Positions 46,399 to 55,713 of a stretch of DNA of 64,000 bases are shown piece by piece. The position numbers were made by a program, and so were the translations under genes. The notes under the pieces are model-generated. The model searched no databases and was not told the DNA's origin. It saw nothing but the letters and a program-made list of their open reading frames with translations. The stretch covers positions 86,284 through 150,283 of the forward strand of contig JANQRQ010000011.1 in NCBI GenBank assembly GCA_028284485.1. The letters run 5' to 3'. Origin of the DNA: Planctomycetaceae bacterium. Its GTDB lineage: Bacteria > Planctomycetota > Planctomycetia > Planctomycetales > Planctomycetaceae. Position 1 is the first letter of the stretch, and each line of letters opens with the position of its first letter.

Positions 46399-46845
46399 TC
46401 AAAATGAAGCCGCCACGGCGAGTCGTCTGCGGGGGCATTTCAAATCCACCGTTATTTGAAGACGGGCGCCTACGACCGTAGATGACATGTGGCCGAGGCA
46501 AGAAACTGTCCAATTAAACGGGTTCTGCAAAAAGGAGCGATCAACGGGCTTAGCTGCTGCGGTTTTGCGACTGAGCAGTCAGTCTTACAGAAATTACACT
46601 GATTCTGCTTTCATCCACAAGTGCCATGGTTATAATAAGTTAAGTGAAGGGTTCTTCGGTTTGTTCAATCCGCCGACACTGCGATTCCCAAGTCTGAACG
46701 AACATTTGGGCGTCTTCTGTGGTTATTTAGGTAACGGGACGGTCTTTTCTTCGTGGAATGACCGCGCCGTTTTGTTGCCAGTCGTGAATTGCAACGACTG
46801 TTAACCACGAAATGGCGTACTATCCAGTTGCTGTCATTTCAAAAG
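46399..46845. other. Intergenic region upstream of the DUF1549 gene
   Basis: About 450 bases between divergent genes. A TATAAT box at 46631-46636 could be a -10 element for the + strand operon, but no good -35 lies 17 bases before it. Nothing else was recognised. Confidence 0.45.
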
Positions 46846-48525
46846 ATGCGTTGGATGATGATGCGAAACGATCTGATAACTTTGATTCCGTCTCGGCAAA
46901 TCGTCGCCACTGTCTTGCTGTGCGCTTTGATTTGGTGTGATCCGTTCGCTGCCCATGGACAAGATCGGTTCACTCCACGAACCGGTGGTCCCGATGAAGT
47001 CGTTGAGTTGATCAACCAACACATTCGACAAGCCTGGGAAGACAATGACGTCGAGCCGTCAGCTTTGGCTAGCGACAGTGAATGGGTGAGACGAGTTCAT
47101 CTTGATATCGTCGGCTCGATTCCTTCTGTCGACGTTGTCGAATCCTTTCTCGCCGATCGGGACAAGTCCAAAAGGGCCAAACTGATTGAAACATTGCTGG
47201 ACGATCCCGGCTACACCCGAAATTGGACGACGATCTGGACGAATCTCTGTATTGGGCGGCAAACACCTCGGCGAACAAGCCGCACAGGTATGGAGAAGTT
47301 TTTTCGGGAGGCCTTCGGACGCAACCGTCCTTGGAACGACGTTGTTTTCGATTTGATTTCGGCAGAGGGTCACTTTGAAGAAGAAGGCGCGGTCAACTTT
47401 TTGTTGTCTCAAATGACAAATCGCGACGATGCCATCCAAGCGACGGCAAAGGCGACGCGATTGTTCATGGGGATTCAAATCCAATGCACGCAATGCCACG
47501 ACCATCCGTTCGTCACGGCGTGGAAGCAGAGCCAGTTCTGGGAATTCAATAGTTTTTTCCGTCAGACTCGCCGGATTGATCATCGCAGTTTTGACGCAGC
47601 AAGCGGCCGCAGAGTTGACGACTTTTCTGAACTGGTTGGAACGAACTTTTCCGGTCCGGTGTACTACGAGAATCGCGCCGGCGAGATGAATGTTGCTTAC
47701 CCGAGCTTTTTTGGCGTCGACGTCGATCCCGAGCGTTCCACCGAGCGCAGAACTGAACTCGCGCGCTTAATGACAACGGTCCAACCCGACCAGCCGCCGT
47801 ACCTCGCTCGAGCAATGGTCAATCGGATCTGGGGACACTTCTTTGGGTTTGGATTTACAAATCCCGTGGATGATATGGGCGAACACAATGAAGTGTCTCA
47901 TCCGGAACTGTTGGACTTGCTGGCCCAGGAGTTTATCGACAACGGTTACAGTATGCAGCAATTGATGCGCTGGATTTGTAACAGCGAGGCTTACCAACTG
48001 ACGTCTTCGTTTGCGAAAAACAATCGTTATGACGACCCGGCCAGTGGCAATCCTCCCTTGTTCAGCCGCATGTATGTGAAACTAATGGAAGCAGAACAGT
48101 TGTATGATTCGTTGCTGGTCGCCACCAGTGCGGACAAAACGGGAACAGCGAATTGGGAGCGCGCCCAGCGACAGCGGGATCGTTGGCTTCAGCAGTTTGT
48201 CGTGGCCTTTGGAACGGACGAAAACGACGAAGCGACGACGTTTAACGGGACGATTCCTCAGTCGTTGATGATGATGAATGGCGAGTTGACACAAAACGCC
48301 ATTCAGGCAGCGCAAGGGGGATACCTTTACTCGGTGCTGTCGTCGCGCGACAGTGACAACACGAAGATTCGCCGGTTGTTCTTATCGACCTTGAGTCGTA
48401 TCCCAACGCGAGCGGAGATGTCTAAGGCGTCTCGCATGATTCGCGAAAGCCGTAACAAGTTAGAAGCTTACCAAGACTTGTTTTGGGCGTTGTTGAATTG
48501 CAACGAGTTTATCGTTGTCCATTAA
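46846..48525 (+). CDS. DUF1549/DUF1553 secreted cytochrome-like protein
   Basis: About 560 residues. Four Met codons between 46846 and 46861 are all possible starts; none has a clear ribosome binding site, and an earlier one at 46789 is less likely. A signal peptide ends near AAHGQ. DUF1549 (PSCyt2-like) follows with [16 protein letters not shown] and a heme-c-like CTQCH motif (C214-x-x-C217-H218). DUF1553 (PSD1-like) covers the second half ([45 protein letters not shown]). These are a planctomycete hallmark; heme binding is predicted from CxxCH and function is unknown. It precedes a DUF1501 gene, the usual pairing, and is a paralog of the C-terminal part of 50462-52711. Confidence 0.92.
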   Translation: MRWMMMRNDLITLIPSRQIVATVLLCALIWCDPFAAHGQDRFTPRTGGPDEVVELINQHIRQAWEDNDVEPSALASDSEWVRRVHLDIVGSIPSVDVVESFLADRDKSKRAKLIETLLDDPGYTRNWTTIWTNLCIGRQTPRRTSRTGMEKFFREAFGRNRPWNDVVFDLISAEGHFEEEGAVNFLLSQMTNRDDAIQATAKATRLFMGIQIQCTQCHDHPFVTAWKQSQFWEFNSFFRQTRRIDHRSFDAASGRRVDDFSELVGTNFSGPVYYENRAGEMNVAYPSFFGVDVDPERSTERRTELARLMTTVQPDQPPYLARAMVNRIWGHFFGFGFTNPVDDMGEHNEVSHPELLDLLAQEFIDNGYSMQQLMRWICNSEAYQLTSSFAKNNRYDDPASGNPPLFSRMYVKLMEAEQLYDSLLVATSADKTGTANWERAQRQRDRWLQQFVVAFGTDENDEATTFNGTIPQSLMMMNGELTQNAIQAAQGGYLYSVLSSRDSDNTKIRRLFLSTLSRIPTRAEMSKASRMIRESRNKLEAYQDLFWALLNCNEFIVVH

Positions 48526-48541
48526 TAGAAGTGGTGCCAAT

Positions 48542-49810
48542 ATGAATCTACGAGTTCCACACGATATGACGCGGCGTCATTTTCTGCGACATCTGACGAC
48601 GAGCGCTGCGACATTGCCGACATTACAATTCGTCTCTCAAATGCAAGCCAACGCGGCCCAAGTCCGCAGAAACCAAAAGGCGTGTATTTTGATGTGGATG
48701 GGAGGCGGACCGCCGACGATCGATCTATGGGACTTGAAGCCGGGCAGCAAGAACGGCGGTGAATTCAAGCCGATTAGTACACGGGGTGACGTGGAGATCA
48801 GCGAGCACCTGCCGAAAACCGCCACGGTGATGGACAACCTGTCCATCGTGCGCTCGATGAGTACGCGCGAGGCCGACCATGGACGTGGTCGCTACTATAT
48901 GCACACGTCTTTTGTCCCAAATGCGACAGTCGTTCATCCGACGTTTGGTTCGATCGTCAGCTACGAATTGGGAACACAGCGCAAGGATCTTGAAATCCCC
49001 GCGTTTGTCTCAATCGGTGGGGCCAGCGGCAGCCCTGGTTTCTTGGGGATGGCCCACGCACCTTTTGTGGTCGATTCCAACGGGCAAATTCGAAATTCCC
49101 AACCCGCCGTTGCGAATCGTCAGCGACTCAACCAGCGGCTGGCGATGTTGGATGTTATCGAAACAGGATTTATCAACTCGGATCGGGGCGAAGCACCGAC
49201 GTCCCATAAGGAGATCTACAAAAAAGCCGTTAACTTGATGACTTCCGACCAGATGCGAGCCTTTCGCATCGAAGGAGAGAATCAAAAGACACGAGACGCG
49301 TACGGCGACAACAATTTTGGGCGCGGGCTTCTGATGGCCCGTCGTCTTGTGGAAAACGGAGTTCCATTCGTCGAAGTCGACATGGGAGGCTGGGACCTTC
49401 ACGACAACGTATTCCCCCGATTGCGCGACGATCTGTTGCCGAATCTCGATCGTGGAATCGCCGCCTTGACGACTGATTTGAAAGAACGTGGCCTGCTTGA
49501 CCATGTGGTCCTGGTCTGGATGGGCGAATTCGGCCGTACTCCGCGGATTACCCAAACCGTGGGGCGTAACCATTGGGCACGAAGCTGGTCGGTTGTGGTC
49601 GGTGGCGGAGGGCTTAAAGGCGGCCAGGCAGTAGGGGCAACGGACGCCGATGGTGTCGAAATCATTGGCAAGAGTTATCTACCGGGCGACATTTGGGCGA
49701 CCGTCGCGCAGGCGTTGGGGTTGCCGGTTGGCAAAGTCTACACGTCGAAGCGTGGTCGGCCTTTGAAACTGGCCGGCGGTGGGACGCCGATTCAGGAATT
49801 GATCGGCTGA
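48542..49810 (+). CDS. DUF1501 TAT-exported protein
   Basis: 422 residues. The twin-arginine signal [17 protein letters not shown] lies at the start. The DUF1501 domain, related to the alkaline phosphatase/sulfatase superfamily, shows [44 protein letters not shown] and [12 protein letters not shown]. The ATG at 48542 lies 17 bases after the stop of the DUF1549 gene, consistent with an operon. DUF1501 and DUF1549/DUF1553 genes are habitual neighbours in planctomycetes and may act together outside the cytoplasm; the reaction is not known. Confidence 0.93.
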   Translation: MNLRVPHDMTRRHFLRHLTTSAATLPTLQFVSQMQANAAQVRRNQKACILMWMGGGPPTIDLWDLKPGSKNGGEFKPISTRGDVEISEHLPKTATVMDNLSIVRSMSTREADHGRGRYYMHTSFVPNATVVHPTFGSIVSYELGTQRKDLEIPAFVSIGGASGSPGFLGMAHAPFVVDSNGQIRNSQPAVANRQRLNQRLAMLDVIETGFINSDRGEAPTSHKEIYKKAVNLMTSDQMRAFRIEGENQKTRDAYGDNNFGRGLLMARRLVENGVPFVEVDMGGWDLHDNVFPRLRDDLLPNLDRGIAALTTDLKERGLLDHVVLVWMGEFGRTPRITQTVGRNHWARSWSVVVGGGGLKGGQAVGATDADGVEIIGKSYLPGDIWATVAQALGLPVGKVYTSKRGRPLKLAGGGTPIQELIG

Positions 49811-49877
49811 AGGCCGTTTCAGAAGTGATTTAAACTCAAAGTCGATTGCGGGCCGACAACAACCGACTGGAAGTATC

Positions 49878-50462
49878 ATGCCGATTACCGATAGTCAGGA
49901 CAGCACGTCGGACGAAATCTTTGCGCTGCCAAACGCACCTCCAGGGAGCGACTTTGTACAGTTGTTTACGCGCGGCCAGCGGCGACTGTTTTTGTTTATT
50001 CTCTCGCATGTTCCGAATCCGATTGAAGCCGAAGAGATTCTGCAGGAAACCAATGTTGTCATTTGGACAAAATGTGATCGGTTTCAGATGGGAACGAACT
50101 TTTTGGCGTGGGCCTGCCAGATTGCCAACTATGAAATTCTGAAATATCGGGACCGTTGCCGCCGCGACAAGCTTTGTTTCAGTGACGAATTTATAAAGCA
50201 CATTTCCGACGCGGCTACTGAAAGATTCGAAGAATCCGATCATCGACGTCGCATTCTCAACGAATGCCTCTCGAAGCTGAGACGAGAAGACCGCGAACTC
50301 GTTCAACGCCGATATGCTCCGGGGGAGTCCGGCAAGGGTATCGCCAAACAGTTGGGACGCCCGGTGAATTCGGTCTATCAGTCACTCGGACGTATACGTA
50401 GAACTCTGCTGGAATGTGTCAACCGACATCTGTCAGCGGACGCTGCAGGACACGGTATCTGA
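49878..50462 (+). CDS. ECF-type RNA polymerase sigma factor
   Basis: 194 residues with sigma region 2 (FILSHVPNPIEAEEILQETNVVIWTKCDRF, FLAWACQIANYEILKYRDR) and region 4 (LSKLRREDRELVQRRYAPGESGKGIAKQLGRPVNSVYQSLGRIRRTLLECV). It belongs to the planctomycete group of ECF factors. GGAAG lies just upstream of the ATG. Its stop overlaps the next start by one base (TGATG), so it is translationally coupled to the anti-sigma-like fusion protein, its likely partner. Confidence 0.94.
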   Translation: MPITDSQDSTSDEIFALPNAPPGSDFVQLFTRGQRRLFLFILSHVPNPIEAEEILQETNVVIWTKCDRFQMGTNFLAWACQIANYEILKYRDRCRRDKLCFSDEFIKHISDAATERFEESDHRRRILNECLSKLRREDRELVQRRYAPGESGKGIAKQLGRPVNSVYQSLGRIRRTLLECVNRHLSADAAGHGI

Positions 50463-52711
50463 TGGACGATCGGCACGCCGAACTTTTGGACCTGCTCGAA
50501 GCGTTGTGCGAAAACCGCCAGTCGCCTGAGCAGATGGCGCGCCTCGAACAAATCGTTCTTAATGATCCCGAGGCGCAGCAGCTTTACCTCAACTACATCG
50601 ATTTGCACGGATCGCTTCATTGGTACACCGCTGTTAGCGACGAGGACAGTGAAGTTTCTCTGGAAGAGGTGTTATCGGAGATCCATCGGGAGCCGTCGTC
50701 TGTCGCAAAGCCGCAACAAGATACTGCACCGGTTCAATTTGCCATTACGGAGTCCGTCGAAACGTCTGTTGCATCATCAGCGCGGCAGCGCCGACAACAA
50801 AAGACCAGGCAGAATCGGTTTCGTGGTACGACAGCCGTTGTGGCCGGCCTGATCTTGTCAGCAGTTGCCGTCCACCTGTATGTCACAAACCTGCAGGATT
50901 CCGTTACGACTTCGAACAACCAGGTTGCCAATCAGAGTGCAAGCCGATCGGGGATTCCAGGTGTCCCAGAGGACCAAGCTGGTTCGCAGACGATTGAGTC
51001 GAGTGACGACACCCCCACGATGGAAAAGCCGGAAGGACCGAAGAACGGAAGCGGGACCGGCGAATCCCTCGCGGCAGACTCTCGTAATATCGCGATGGTG
51101 ACCCCCGACTTACCCGAAAGGGCAACCGCCCCCGAACTGCGAGAGGGCACGTCTGTCTCTTCCGATTTAATGGAATTCATCGACCAGAGAATTCAGGATC
51201 AATGGGCGGATTATCAAGTCGAACCTTCGCCGATCGCCGAGGATGGAGAATGGATTCGCCGAGTCTATTTGGATATTGTCGGGCACATCCCTCCCGCTGT
51301 CGTCACCGAAGAGTTTCTTGCGGATGACAATCCGGAGAAAAGGCGACTGTTGATCGACCGGCTACTTGACCATCCGGAATACGTCTCGAATTGGACGACG
51401 ATTTGGTCCAATCTGTTAGTCGGCCGGGCGACACCCCCCGACGTTGACCGCCCTGCCCTCGAACAGTATCTCAGCGAGTCCTTCAAGAACAATCGGCCCT
51501 GGGATGAGATGGTCAGAGATTTTATTGGCGCGAAAGGGCCATCCAATAAGAATGGAGCGTCGAATTTTCTCCTGGCGCATTTGAACAATCAAGCGGTTCC
51601 GGCCACTGCGATCACTGCGAAGATCTTTATGGGTGTTCGCGTGCATTGCACACAATGCCATAATCATCCTTTTGACAAAGAGACCACCCAGGAGCAATTT
51701 TGGACGCTCAATAGTTTTTTCAAGCAAACGCAGAAGGTTCGCCGTTTTAAAACAGATCCGGCAACAGGCAACAAAGTCTTCTCCCACGTGGAACTCGTGA
51801 ATGCGAAAGTCGGAGGGCCGACGTTTTACGAAGCCCGCAATCAGACAATGGATGTCGCTTTTCCCAGTTTTGAAGGAACGACCATTGATCCTGGGCCGCA
51901 TGTCGACCGGCGAGCCGAATTGGCAGGATTGATGACGTCTGGTGATAATCCTCAATTCGCACGTGCGATCGTTAATCGCATGTGGGGATACTTCTTCGGC
52001 TTCGGGTTTACACCCAGTATTGACGATATGGGCCCACACGCCGATGTTACGCATCCCGAAGTTTTAGATCGCTTGTCGCGTGAGTTCGTCGAATCGGGAT
52101 GCGACCTCAAACAACTGATCCGTTGGATTTGCAATTCTCAGCCATATCAACTGACCAGCCGCTTTAACGACAGCAATCGTTTGGACGATCCCGCCATTGG
52201 AAACCCGCAGCTTTTCAGCCGAATGTACGTCAAGTCGATGACGGCTGAACAGGTTTATGATTCGCTGCTTGTGGCAACCGGCTCCCAACGCGCCGTCCGA
52301 AACCAGCGACGGGCCACCGAGTCGAATCGGCGAAACTGGCTGCAACAATTTGTGATTGCCTTCGAAACCGATGAGAATGACGAGGCCACATCGTTTGAGG
52401 GAACAATTCTGCAAGCGCTGATGATGATGAACGGGAATCTCACGCAACGAGTGCTGTCGAACTCGTCCGGTACGTTGTTCGAACAAGTGACGAATCTTTC
52501 CGGTAGTGATTCTCAGAAAATTCGCCGTCTTTGCCTTTCGGCGTTGTCGCGTTATCCCACGAACCGAGAACTAATGTCGATTCGCCGACTCGTTCGCCAG
52601 CACATTGCCGCTCGCCCTCGTGAGCAATCGGTCGAAGAGGCCCGAACAGAAGCGCTGCAGGACGTGTTTTGGGCTTATCTCAATTCCAACGCATTCGTAC
52701 TGAATCATTGA
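50462..52711 (+). CDS. Anti-sigma-like membrane protein fused to DUF1549/DUF1553
   Basis: 749 residues. The N-terminal ~55 residues (LLDLLEALCENRQSPEQMARLEQIVLNDPEAQQLYLNYIDLHGSLHW) match the cytoplasmic part of planctomycete anti-sigma proteins that follow ECF genes, where a FecR-type domain usually comes next. A membrane segment follows at about 124-140, then a Ser/Pro/Gly-rich spacer. The last ~500 residues are DUF1549 (EWIRRVYLDIVGHIPP; heme-c-like CTQCH at C396-C399-H400) plus DUF1553 (RAIVNRMWGYFFGFGFTPSIDDMGPHADVTHPEVLD). The C-terminal part is paralogous to 46846-48525. The topology predicts a cytochrome-like module outside that can signal to the sigma factor inside. The start overlaps the sigma gene stop. 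Confidence 0.9.
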   Translation: MDDRHAELLDLLEALCENRQSPEQMARLEQIVLNDPEAQQLYLNYIDLHGSLHWYTAVSDEDSEVSLEEVLSEIHREPSSVAKPQQDTAPVQFAITESVETSVASSARQRRQQKTRQNRFRGTTAVVAGLILSAVAVHLYVTNLQDSVTTSNNQVANQSASRSGIPGVPEDQAGSQTIESSDDTPTMEKPEGPKNGSGTGESLAADSRNIAMVTPDLPERATAPELREGTSVSSDLMEFIDQRIQDQWADYQVEPSPIAEDGEWIRRVYLDIVGHIPPAVVTEEFLADDNPEKRRLLIDRLLDHPEYVSNWTTIWSNLLVGRATPPDVDRPALEQYLSESFKNNRPWDEMVRDFIGAKGPSNKNGASNFLLAHLNNQAVPATAITAKIFMGVRVHCTQCHNHPFDKETTQEQFWTLNSFFKQTQKVRRFKTDPATGNKVFSHVELVNAKVGGPTFYEARNQTMDVAFPSFEGTTIDPGPHVDRRAELAGLMTSGDNPQFARAIVNRMWGYFFGFGFTPSIDDMGPHADVTHPEVLDRLSREFVESGCDLKQLIRWICNSQPYQLTSRFNDSNRLDDPAIGNPQLFSRMYVKSMTAEQVYDSLLVATGSQRAVRNQRRATESNRRNWLQQFVIAFETDENDEATSFEGTILQALMMMNGNLTQRVLSNSSGTLFEQVTNLSGSDSQKIRRLCLSALSRYPTNRELMSIRRLVRQHIAARPREQSVEEARTEALQDVFWAYLNSNAFVLNH

Positions 52712-52738
52712 TTCAGTTGCCACGACCAGCGAATGCTG

Positions 52739-53818
52739 CTATTCGCGCGCGGATGCAATCTCCAATTCCGCCAAATAGATGTTGGTGCTGACATCGCCGG
52801 CCGCATTCCGCTCGTGGCTCGAATAGTAGGAAACCAACGCTCGTCGATCGCTCAACGCCACAAATCCGGGGTAGGAGTTATCGCCCGCGCTGGGGAGTTC
52901 GGCAAATTCGTGTAGCTGGCCGTCAACCAACCAGTACAGCGATGTCTTAGGTTCGCCAGTCAAATTCTTTCGCCCGCCGACTAAGGTCCTCTCACCCCAG
53001 CGGACCACCAACGGTCCGCCGATGTATCGCCCCAAGTCTTGGCGCGTCCACGACGAATAGGGCGGCGGCGATCGGCACAATTCGGCGTTGCGTTGCCCGC
53101 CACCTCGCGCCACGGCGAGCACAGCGCCGTTTTGCTCGAATAGGAATGCCGTTTCATTGCCATATTGTTCCTGAAATAAGGCCCGCTTTCTCCATACCAG
53201 GCCGTCATCACTTTCCAGCATGGCCGACTCGACTAAAGGGTCGCGTTCGGCACGTGTTGCTGTTTTCAGGAATTCTCGTTTGCGTCGGCCGCACAGATAG
53301 GCTTTGTCCCCAAAGGTTGCAGCTCGCCATATGTAATGCCCATAAGTTCCCTCGAGCATGATCGGTCCCTGCCAGGTTTCGCCGTTTTCACTCCAAACTC
53401 CATAACCTAAGTGTTCGTTGAGGTCGTACGATTTCGGGGCCGTGTCTCCGCTGTACCATGCGCCGGTATAAACGAACAAGCGATCACGAAAGATGAGAAA
53501 ATGCGGATCACGCACATCACGTTTCGAAACACTGAACCGAAACGCTTCCTTCCATGATCGGGCATCGCCGCTTGTTAAGATGATGATCGACGATGTCGGA
53601 TTGACGCCATGGCCATCGGGGCAGCTGCGAAAAGTGAGGTAGTACCGATCTCGGAATCGGCACAGGTCGGTAAAGGCGTTGTGCTCGCCGTTATCGAACA
53701 CACGTTTTACGGAAACGACGTTCACTGCAGGAGCCGCATCGGCGCTAAGCGAAACTCTGCAAGCGGCGAGTAATAACGCTGGCAAGATGATGGAAACGAA
53801 GATTAGCCTTTTCCGCAT
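52739..53818 (-). CDS. Sialidase-like beta-propeller lipoprotein
   Basis: 359 residues from the ATG at 53818, which has AGGAG about 6 bases upstream. The signal sequence MRKRLIFVSIILPALLLAAC has a lipobox (L-A-A-C), so it may be lipid-anchored. Six or so repeats with Trp and Ser-x-Asp-x-Gly patterns (SGDARSWKEAFRF, SENGETWQG, ESDDGLVWRKRALF) are BNR/Asp-box-like, as in exo-sialidases. I cannot see a full set of sialidase catalytic Arg residues, so a related glycan-binding or glycosidase role is equally possible. It converges with the fusion gene ending at 52711. Confidence 0.75.
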   Translation of the reverse strand: MRKRLIFVSIILPALLLAACRVSLSADAAPAVNVVSVKRVFDNGEHNAFTDLCRFRDRYYLTFRSCPDGHGVNPTSSIIILTSGDARSWKEAFRFSVSKRDVRDPHFLIFRDRLFVYTGAWYSGDTAPKSYDLNEHLGYGVWSENGETWQGPIMLEGTYGHYIWRAATFGDKAYLCGRRKREFLKTATRAERDPLVESAMLESDDGLVWRKRALFQEQYGNETAFLFEQNGAVLAVARGGGQRNAELCRSPPPYSSWTRQDLGRYIGGPLVVRWGERTLVGGRKNLTGEPKTSLYWLVDGQLHEFAELPSAGDNSYPGFVALSDRRALVSYYSSHERNAAGDVSTNIYLAELEIASARE

Positions 53819-53967
53819 GAGGAACTCCTGCCGATGTCTGTGCAAGTCGGGCCGCGATATCACCGACGTGACCGTCGGAGACTATGACACTACCGAATTG
53901 TTGGAAGTGCTGCAGCAGGAAATCGAAAGATACAGTTGAAATCAGAAAATCAACCAGACATCACAAG

Positions 53968-54171
53968 TCATGCACTTGCGTTCTTTCGACCGCGGGTCGC
54001 GAGTCCGATCAATAGCAAACTAGCCCAAATCACGCACAGGGGGAACCACATATACCACCAACTCCCGGAAAAAGGTGCCGCAAAAATATCCGGGAGCGCA
54101 AGCCATAAAGCTAGATTCGGAATGGTGGTCGCAACGAGGCCGACCAGGCCGTTTCTCGTATGGCGATTCAT
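53968..54171 (-). CDS. Small two-span membrane protein
   Basis: 67 residues, family not recognised. Two hydrophobic segments (about 9-31 and 39-58, WWYMWFPLCVIWASLLLIGL) are separated by a short loop and followed by a basic tail (TRGRKNASA), a credible integral membrane protein. No strong ribosome binding site. It is near a second small membrane protein gene in the same orientation. Confidence 0.55.
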   Translation of the reverse strand: MNRHTRNGLVGLVATTIPNLALWLALPDIFAAPFSGSWWYMWFPLCVIWASLLLIGLATRGRKNASA

Positions 54172-54281
54172 GTAGTTTCAGCCTCCGGCTTTCGGCCGAT
54201 TCAAGCAAAGTCAGTCATTGCCGAATCCCTCAAATTGGATCAGTTGTACGACAGGCTGTGCCCATGACGGCACAATTCGGC

Positions 54282-54584
54282 CTAGTTATGGCCGAGGTTT
54301 TGCTGTTCCCGCTTGGAAAAAACGAGTCGACCGATGGCTGCCAGGCTGGAAAGGAACACTAAGACATAGCCAATACGCCACAGAATATGGTAGTCGCCCG
54401 GTTCCATAGCTGCGGCGAATCCCCATGGGCAGAACAATACCGCGGGAACGAACATCAGCATTGCACAAAGTCGAATTCCAGCTCCCATTTGGGGCGCCTT
54501 GATGATTGTGGCAATCCCGCCGACCAGAAGCACCAGTCCGACGGCCAACATAATCAGCGATCCAATCAATAGTCCGGTCGGCAT
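54282..54584 (-). CDS. Small three-span membrane protein
   Basis: 100 residues from the ATG at 54584, chosen because GGAGA lies about 8 bases upstream and the protein then opens directly with a membrane segment (TGLLIGSLIMLAVGLVLLVGGIATII). Two more segments follow (about 35-55 and 68-88), then a basic C-terminus. Family not recognised. It may be co-transcribed with the small gene at 53968-54171. Confidence 0.65.
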   Translation of the reverse strand: MPTGLLIGSLIMLAVGLVLLVGGIATIIKAPQMGAGIRLCAMLMFVPAVLFCPWGFAAAMEPGDYHILWRIGYVLVFLSSLAAIGRLVFSKREQQNLGHN

Positions 54585-55080
54585 TTTGAATTCTCCGCTC
54601 ACAGGTTTTTTAATGAACCTGAAAGATCCTTCGTCGATCTGTGCAGCCTCCACAATTTCCGCAACTCGGCATGAGATCGGCGCTGCTATTCATAAGGGCG
54701 GAATGACACGCGGAATATCACGCCAATTTCTCGGGTTTTGCGAATTTCTGATGCGATACGTGCCGCGGTCCGGTCCTTTATGGCCACTTCAAATGGGGAA
54801 TTGCGTTGGTCTTTGCCCGCTGTTTCTGAACGGCATGATGGGACAACAAGTCTGCACGGAATCTGTTGGCATTTCCGTTATGGGGCGGATAGTCTGCAGT
54901 GCAGAGCGCTAGGACTGATTATTGGATTGGGTCAATGTATCCACTCGTGCTGATTTGCCACGATAACTTTACTGCAGCCCGCGGGTTCTGCGTCAGCCTT
55001 CGATCGGTCTAAGGAAGGCGGAATTGTTATCGCCGTTGCCTACCAAGATGTTCCCGCGCGAACAGGAGTAAGAATAGGTC
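54585..55080. other. Divergent intergenic region, nothing recognised
   Basis: About 500 bases before the secreted protein gene at 55081. The chance frames on the + strand (54499-54953) have no domain character. AGGAG at about 55064-55068 is rather far from the ATG. Confidence 0.5.
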
Positions 55081-55713
55081 ATGCATGCCAAACATTTTGC
55101 GACTTGCACGTTGATTGTCGCGGCAACATATTCCGTGTCCGCTGCGCAGTCTTTTGAATCGCTTTCGACAGACGAGGCAACCAAGGTCGGAAAGTTGCTC
55201 ACACAGCAAGCTGCGAAAATCGAAAAACCGCAGCTCAAAGTCGAAGCCGATCCGGACGAGTCCCGGGGCTTCAAAATCCGTCGCGACGGAGTAGTAGTCG
55301 TTCCCCAAAAAGAGACCCGCTCGGTGATCCAAAGCGATGCTGTCAACGACGCGAAAGGTGCTGCCGTCGGATACCTGTTTATGTCATCAGGATTTCGGCC
55401 GGTGATTGACAAGAAGCGGGCCGCCGACGATGCAGTTCGCAGCATGGAAGTGCAAACGGATAACGGTCAGCAAGTTGAAGTGACGTGCTATATTTTGGCA
55501 GTCCGGCACGTCGAGGGGAGCGACTGGCGATTGTATGCCTACGGAACGGGCGAAAAGCCGCTGATTGATTCGAAGTTTTCGGAAGAGGGTGGCGGCGAAG
55601 AGGGCCCCATCAATATCGCTGTTAAAGATGTCGCGGGATCGGAAGGCTCGTTGGTCGTCACAATGTTCGGTACATACACCGCGAAGTTGCAAATTGGATA
55701 CGAGGGCCAATGA
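55081..55713 (+). CDS. Secreted protein upstream of the sulfatase
   Basis: 210 residues, family not recognised. The signal peptide is MHAKHFATCTLIVAATYSVSAAQ, cleaved near residue 22. The mature protein is soluble and acidic, rich in Lys/Glu/Val, with a long strand-rich C-terminal half (QQVEVTCYILAVRHVEGSDWRLYAYGTGEKPL, then SEGSLVVTMFGTYTAKLQIGYEG). Its stop overlaps the sulfatase ATG by 4 bases (ATGA), so the two are translationally coupled and probably exported together. Confidence 0.78.
   Translation: MHAKHFATCTLIVAATYSVSAAQSFESLSTDEATKVGKLLTQQAAKIEKPQLKVEADPDESRGFKIRRDGVVVVPQKETRSVIQSDAVNDAKGAAVGYLFMSSGFRPVIDKKRAADDAVRSMEVQTDNGQQVEVTCYILAVRHVEGSDWRLYAYGTGEKPLIDSKFSEEGGGEEGPINIAVKDVAGSEGSLVVTMFGTYTAKLQIGYEGQ

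Noticed and set aside
46631..46636. TATAAT as a promoter of the DUF1549 operon
   Set aside because: No reasonable -35 element lies at the correct spacing; noted only in the spacer entry.
51416..52054. 212-codon open frame on the minus strand
   Set aside because: Antisense to the DUF1549 module with its CTQCH motif.
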